DNA of 34,977 nt from positions 1 through 34,977 of the forward strand of contig NZ_JACMYK010000076.1 of assembly GCF_020889785.1 (NCBI RefSeq), in the 5' to 3' direction. The notes under the pieces were generated by a model, which was not told where the DNA came from, did not search any database, and saw only the letters and a list, made by a program, of their open reading frames with translations. The position numbers and the translations under genes are program-made. This stretch comes from Bradyrhizobium acaciae. GTDB taxonomy: Bacteria > Pseudomonadota > Alphaproteobacteria > Rhizobiales > Xanthobacteraceae. Below are positions 30,899 through 34,977 of this stretch, in pieces (position 1 is the stretch's first letter; every line of letters begins with the position of its first letter).

Positions 30899-31144
30899 GG
30901 CGTTCCTCGAATCGATGTTCTTATCGTCATTATTGGCGGCATCGCTGCCGCAGATCGGACTGTGCCGCCGATGGCGCGATCGTGCAAGCGGGTCCACGCG
31001 GGGCCGCCCTGCCCTGTGCGCGCATCCGGCCTCACGCGAAGTTGCAGGACGGCATATGAATGGCGTCACCCATTGAGGCCACCAGACGTGCTAGCGATTC
31101 CGCGTCGCGAAAAGAGCGTTTCAGGAGATGGGCAGGAGATGGGA

Positions 31145-31624
31145 ATGAGACTGGGCCGACTGACGATCCTCGCATGTTCATTGTCGCTGGCCTCGTCAGC
31201 CGCATGGGCCGCGCCGGCAACCACCTCCGGCTCGGTCGCGCTGGCGCTCGCCGGCGTCGTGGCGCCCCACTCGGCGCTGCCGGCCAGGGAGAAGAAGGCG
31301 GTCGCCGCGTTCTTCGCAGGCGACAGCGATGTCCCCTACGCCAACAAGATCACTGTCACCGCCGACAAGGTGGTCTGCCGCGCCAGCAATGTCGCCATCA
31401 CCTCGCGCTCCTGCGAGCTGAGCTTCGGCAGCAGGACCCGCACCGTGAAGGGCGGCGAGGCCAACGCGATCTTCGCCACCGTGGCGCTTGCCGGCGTGCC
31501 GCCCGACGGCGCCGCCGGCACCAACTACGAGGCGCTGTCGAAACTGTCCTGCACGCTCGATCCGGCAGCGATCAAGGACAAGGCCGGCGGCGGCGCCGAT
31601 TGCAGCTTCGAGCCGGGGAATTAG
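31145..31624 (+). CDS. Small secreted protein of unknown function
   Basis: A 159-residue exported protein. The signal peptide MRLGRLTILACSLSLASSAA is typical, with cleavage near AWA-AP (about residue 24). The mature part has four cysteines (VVCRAS, SRSCELSF, KLSCTLD, ADCSFEP), probably two disulfides, and no recognised domain; it would be periplasmic or extracellular. The start is set by AGGAG at 31134-31138, six bases before the ATG at 31145; the in-frame ATG at 31139 is too close to it. AGGAGATGGG occurs twice in tandem here. Divergent from the amidohydrolase series; 7 bases separate its stop from the stop of the convergent DJ-1-type gene. Confidence 0.75.
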   Translation: MRLGRLTILACSLSLASSAAWAAPATTSGSVALALAGVVAPHSALPAREKKAVAAFFAGDSDVPYANKITVTADKVVCRASNVAITSRSCELSFGSRTRTVKGGEANAIFATVALAGVPPDGAAGTNYEALSKLSCTLDPAAIKDKAGGGADCSFEPGN

Positions 31625-31631
31625 TCCCCGC

Positions 31632-32345
31632 TCAGCCCGCCTGCACGACGACTCCAAGCCTGGCAGCGACGCGGCGTGCGGTCTCCTCCCGCTGCGCCGT
31701 GATCGCGTGCACGGCCTGGCGCGACTGCTGCAGGATCTCGGGTGGCGCGGTCTCCGGCGTACCGCTTTGGAACGGCGGCTCCGGCGCATACACCATATAG
31801 AGCTGGATCGCACGCGCGGCATCGTCGCCGCGCAATTCGGCCGCGAGCCGCAATGCGCCATCGATGCCTGCCGTGACGCCGGCGGCAAAGACAAAGCTTC
31901 CGTCCACCACCACGCGTTCGTTCACGGGGATCGCGCCGAAGAACGGCAGCAGATGAATCGACGCCCAATGCGTCGTCGCCCTGCGCCCCTTGAGAAGGCC
32001 GGCCGCTCCGCAGATCAGCGCGCCCGTGCAAACCGAAAAGATGCGGGATGCCCCCGCCGCCTGCCGGCTGATCCAGCCGAGCACTTCCGTGTCCTCCATC
32101 AGGGCCTGCTGACCGAAGCCACCGGGTACGTGCAGCACATCGAGCGGCGGCGCCTCGGCCAGCGTGGCGTCCGGCGTCAGCCGCAATCCCTTGATGTCGC
32201 GCACCGGCTCCATCGTCTTGCCGTAGATGCGGTAGGTCGAATTCGGAATCCGCGACAGCACCTCGAACGGCCCGGTCAAGTCGATTTGATCGACGCCTTC
32301 GAACAGCAGTGATCCGATCCGCAAGTGTACATCATGAGTAATCAT
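31632..32345 (-). CDS. DJ-1/PfpI family protein, isonitrile hydratase-like
   Basis: A 237-residue DJ-1/PfpI-superfamily enzyme resembling Pseudomonas isonitrile hydratase (228 residues), which converts isonitriles to N-substituted formamides. The nucleophile elbow is SVCTGAL, with C106 and T107 matching Cys101/Thr102 of that enzyme, and D22 in the LFEGVDQIDLTGP segment matching Asp17. The GLLKGRRATTHW block follows. The residues support, but do not prove, isonitrile hydratase activity. The ATG at 32345 has GAGGGAAG upstream. It is divergent from a GlxA-type regulator whose N-terminal domain is a related DJ-1 fold; the intergenic gap is only 28 bases if the regulator starts at 32374. Confidence 0.88.
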   Translation of the reverse strand: MITHDVHLRIGSLLFEGVDQIDLTGPFEVLSRIPNSTYRIYGKTMEPVRDIKGLRLTPDATLAEAPPLDVLHVPGGFGQQALMEDTEVLGWISRQAAGASRIFSVCTGALICGAAGLLKGRRATTHWASIHLLPFFGAIPVNERVVVDGSFVFAAGVTAGIDGALRLAAELRGDDAARAIQLYMVYAPEPPFQSGTPETAPPEILQQSRQAVHAITAQREETARRVAARLGVVVQAG

Positions 32346-32373
32346 CGAACTTCCCTCAAACTTCCGTTGCGCT

Positions 32374-33405
32374 ATGGACAAAGCGAATCTAGCGCGGCAC
32401 GTTTCGGCGATGACGCCAAAGCCCCCACATTCTCCGCCAAAAGACCGTCGCGTGATCGAAGTGCTGGCTTACCCGGCAGTGCAGTTGCTCGACGTCACCG
32501 GGCCGTTGCAGGTGTTCGCGTCCGCCAACGCGCTGTCGGCCAAGGCAGGCAACGCCGAGCCATATGACGTCCGCGTCGTCGCGAAGGATGGCCCTACGGT
32601 CCAGGCATCAGCGGGAATCGGGCTCGCGGTGCATCCATTGCCAACCATCGGCAGCGCGGTCGACACGCTGGTGATTCCGGGCGGCGACGGCGTCAACGCC
32701 GCGACGGCGGATGCTGTGCTGGTCGACTGGGTGCGCAAACGCGCAGGAGACGCACGCCGCACCGCCTCGGTCTGCACCGGCGCGTTCCTGCTCGCCGCAT
32801 CAGGTGCTCTCGACGGCCGGCGCGCCGTGACCCATTGGGGATTCTGGCAAGAGCTCGCCGAGCGCTTTCCCGACGTCCGCGTCGAGTCCGATCCGATCTT
32901 CGTGCGCGACGGATCGTTCTGGACCTCGGCCGGCGTCACCTCCGGCATCGATTTGGCGTTGGCGCTGGTGGAGGAAGATCTCGGCCGCGCAACGGCGCTG
33001 GCTGTCGCCCGCTATCTCGTGGTGTTTCTCAAACGACCCGGCGGACAGGCGCAGTTCAGCGAAGTCTTGTCGCTGCAAACGACGGACGACAGGTTCGGCG
33101 CGCTACACGACTGGATCAGCGGCCATCTCGCCGACGACCTCTCGCTGTCGACGCTGGCCAAGCAGGCCGGCATGAGCGAGCGCAGCTTCAGCCGGCACTA
33201 TGCCGATGCAACCGGGCTGACGCCGGCACGCGCGATCGAGCGGCTGAGGGTCGAGGGCGCGCGGCATCTGCTCTCGGAGACACGCCTGCCGATCAAGCGC
33301 ATCGCCCAACGCTGCGGCTTCGGCTCCGAGGAGACGATGCGCCGCAGCTTCCTGCGGCTGCTGTCGACCTCGCCGCAGGACTACCGCGCCAGATTTGCGG
33401 GCTGA
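32374..33405 (+). CDS. GlxA-type AraC regulator with DJ-1/PfpI domain
   Basis: A 343-residue regulator with an N-terminal DJ-1/PfpI-like domain (about 25-205) and a C-terminal AraC DNA-binding domain (about 235-343). The first carries SVCTGAFLLAASGALDGRRA with the nucleophile Cys134 retained; the second shows LSTLAKQAGMSERSFSRHYA and IKRIAQRCGFGSEETMRRSF, the two helix-turn-helix units. It starts at the ATG at 32374, or at an ATG at 32410 (the first residues have no homology and neither start has a good ribosome site). The later start would leave room for a promoter. The divergent, homologous isonitrile-hydratase-like enzyme is the probable target, and a small molecule of that pathway the probable ligand. 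Confidence 0.92.
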   Translation: MDKANLARHVSAMTPKPPHSPPKDRRVIEVLAYPAVQLLDVTGPLQVFASANALSAKAGNAEPYDVRVVAKDGPTVQASAGIGLAVHPLPTIGSAVDTLVIPGGDGVNAATADAVLVDWVRKRAGDARRTASVCTGAFLLAASGALDGRRAVTHWGFWQELAERFPDVRVESDPIFVRDGSFWTSAGVTSGIDLALALVEEDLGRATALAVARYLVVFLKRPGGQAQFSEVLSLQTTDDRFGALHDWISGHLADDLSLSTLAKQAGMSERSFSRHYADATGLTPARAIERLRVEGARHLLSETRLPIKRIAQRCGFGSEETMRRSFLRLLSTSPQDYRARFAG

Positions 33406-33480
33406 GGCTGGACCAGCGACCCGCGCCGCGCGCCGGCCTCACTGCCGGCGTGCAGCAATCGACGCTCACGCGAGATCACC

Positions 33481-34029
33481 TCAGCCATTCCAGGCATGCG
33501 CCTGCAATCCCGCCTCCAGCGGGGGATTGGTCACGCTGCCCGTGTAGTTGGTGATGGTCGATGCCGCCACGATGGTGATCACCTCAAGCAGCAGTTCCTT
33601 GCTGAACCCCTCCGCCAGAAAGCGCTCGATCTCCTGATCGTCGAGCCGGCCGCGCTTCTCGATCAGCGTCCGCGCCAATGTCGAGAGCGCGCCGAGCTGC
33701 TTGTTGGCAGGCGATCGACCGGCGCGCATCGCGTCGACATCAGCCGGATCGAGGCCGGCCTGCAAGCCGAGCGCAGAATGAAGCGCGACCGCCCAGGCGC
33801 AGCCATTGGTCACCGCGTCGGTGAGCAGCACGGTCTGGATCTGCGGCTCGGAGAAGCTGCCACCGTGCACCTTGTCGAAGATGCCGAGGAAGCTCTGCAC
33901 GAGCACGGGCGACGTCGCCATCGCGGCCGCAAGGTTGGGGATCATGCCGAACCGCGCCTCCACCTCGCGCAGGGTGGACTTCGAAGCTGCGGGGGCAGAG
34001 TCGAGCGTATGGACAGGAAAACGTGCCAT
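33481..34029 (-). CDS. Carboxymuconolactone decarboxylase/AhpD-like family protein
   Basis: A 182-residue alpha-helical CMD/AhpD-family protein. The N-terminal part (EARFGMIPNLAAAMATSPVL) matches peroxidase-related CMD proteins. The usual CxxC-x3-H active site reads CAWAVALH: C77 and H84 are present, but the second cysteine is replaced by A80, so a resolving-cysteine thiol mechanism of the AhpD type is unlikely. The C-terminus ends in an ITNYTGSVTNPPL segment common in the family. The function may be decarboxylase-like or general oxidative-stress-related. The ATG at 34029 begins MARFPVHTLD. It lies 205 bases downstream of a LysR gene on the same strand. Confidence 0.88.
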   Translation of the reverse strand: MARFPVHTLDSAPAASKSTLREVEARFGMIPNLAAAMATSPVLVQSFLGIFDKVHGGSFSEPQIQTVLLTDAVTNGCAWAVALHSALGLQAGLDPADVDAMRAGRSPANKQLGALSTLARTLIEKRGRLDDQEIERFLAEGFSKELLLEVITIVAASTITNYTGSVTNPPLEAGLQAHAWNG

Positions 34030-34234
34030 TGGAACTGCCTTTCACTGTGGTGATTGAACCCGACGCCGCCGGACGCAACGGAGTTGTCGCAATCGACGCG
34101 CGGCGGCCGGGTTCGATGCAGGCAACCTAGCCGCGCCAGGATGCGCGCGTTCGCCAAACTTCCCACATTCCGCGCCATCCAATCGGCAACGCCGGGATCC
34201 GCGCCGACGTTCGCCTACGTCGCGCAAGGCTCCG

Positions 34235-34977
34235 TCAAACCGCCGCGCGATCCTTCACCCGTCGCGTCACGATTGCGAGCAGGCGGCCGAGCGTGCCGCC
34301 GGCGGGGCCCTTCTTGCGGGCCAGCGCGAGCGGTGCGACGAGGCCTGTGGCGCGGTCGAGGCGGAGATAGGAGACGCCTGCGGTCTCCAGCCGCGCCATC
34401 GATTCCGGCACGATCGAGATCCCGAGCCCCGCCGCGACGAGGCTGAGGGTCGACACCATCCGCGTTGCCTCCTGCGCCACTTTCGGACTGAAGCCCGCGG
34501 CGCGACAGGCGGCGATGATGCTGTCGTAGAGGCCCGGACCGGTCGGGCGGCGGTAGAGGATCAGCGGCTCGTCGGCGAGCGAGGCCAAGGAGATGCGGCG
34601 ACGCGGGTCCTTGCGGGCACGCGGATGATGGTCGGGCAATGCCACCAGCATCTCCTCGTCAAGCAGATGCGTGATCGTGAGGTTCTCCAGCCGCTCGCTC
34701 GGCGAACGCACGAACGCGGCATCGAGCCGATCGGCCTCGACGGCCTCGATCAGTTCGCCGGTCGAGGCCTCTTCCAACGACAGCGTGATTGCAGGCGCCC
34801 GCTCGCGCATCTCGCGCATCACGCCTGTCACGAAGGGATGGAAGGCGGCCGAAGAGGTGAAGCCGATGGCGAGCTGGCCCTCCTGGCCGCGGCTCGCGCG
34901 TCGCGCGGCTTCCACCGCGAGGTCGGTATCGCGCAGGATCGCGCGCGCCTTGTCCACGAAGGCGCGGCCGGCGGCGG
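34235..34977 (-). CDS. LysR-family transcriptional regulator, partial (start beyond window)
   Basis: About 247 C-terminal residues of a LysR-type regulator; the N-terminal helix-turn-helix lies beyond the window end, and the frame stays open through 34977 (the GRAFVDKARAILRD linker helix is present). The substrate-binding domain starts with GQEGQLAIGFTSSAAFHPFV and includes DAAFVRSPSERL, DEEMLVALPDHHP and GLGISIVPESMA, with the two lobes typical of the family and the effector cleft near the GxGxSIVP segment. The internal GTG at 34957 is not a true start. Targets are unknown; the AhpD-like gene downstream is one candidate. Confidence 0.9.
   Translation of the reverse strand, partial: AAGRAFVDKARAILRDTDLAVEAARRASRGQEGQLAIGFTSSAAFHPFVTGVMREMRERAPAITLSLEEASTGELIEAVEADRLDAAFVRSPSERLENLTITHLLDEEMLVALPDHHPRARKDPRRRISLASLADEPLILYRRPTGPGLYDSIIAACRAAGFSPKVAQEATRMVSTLSLVAAGLGISIVPESMARLETAGVSYLRLDRATGLVAPLALARKKGPAGGTLGRLLAIVTRRVKDRAAV

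Overview
The window looks like a chromosomal segment of a high-GC alphaproteobacterium, most likely Bradyrhizobium or a close relative in the Nitrobacteraceae. The grounds are the strong G/C third-position bias, the gene content, and several short palindromic intergenic repeat families of the kind that litter Bradyrhizobium and Rhodopseudomonas genomes. Genus assignment is an inference. I see no rRNA, tRNA, CRISPR array, insertion sequence or phage gene.

Region 1 (1-11,130) is a set of accessory catabolic and redox genes: M20 peptidase, NtaA/SnaA/DszA-type flavin monooxygenase, benzoylformate-decarboxylase-like ThDP enzyme, GFA protein, old yellow enzyme with a divergent ModE-like regulator, aldehyde dehydrogenase, SDR dehydrogenase and a small zinc-ribbon protein. 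Palindromic repeats fill most gaps.

Region 2 (11,278-16,511, minus strand) is the most interesting part. Five genes are joined by four consecutive ATGA stop/start overlaps: a GNAT-fold protein, an E1/ThiF-like adenylyltransferase, a polytopic membrane protein, a YghO-like GNAT and a nitroreductase-fold flavoprotein. The set looks like a small-molecule or peptide-modification pathway of unknown product. Just upstream on the same strand lies a PspA/IM30-YiaAB envelope-stress pair (16,887-17,912). It is divergent from a TetR gene, with three copies of TGAGC-N3-GCTCA between them.

Region 3 (18,634-24,905) holds a membrane fatty-acid desaturase, a cupin, small secreted proteins, a decapitated molybdenum-storage-protein gene, a four-repeat membrane protein (COG4705 type), and a quinone-oxidoreductase-like MDR gene divergent from a TetR regulator.

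Region 4 (24,955-30,898, minus strand) is a likely catabolic or redox cluster: two paralogous amidohydrolase-2 enzymes, a Rieske ferredoxin, a glutathione transferase and a PNPOx-like/FNR/[2Fe-2S] fusion. Region 5 (31,145-34,977) has a small secreted protein, an isonitrile-hydratase-like DJ-1 enzyme divergent from a GlxA-type AraC regulator, an AhpD-like protein and a LysR regulator cut by the window edge.
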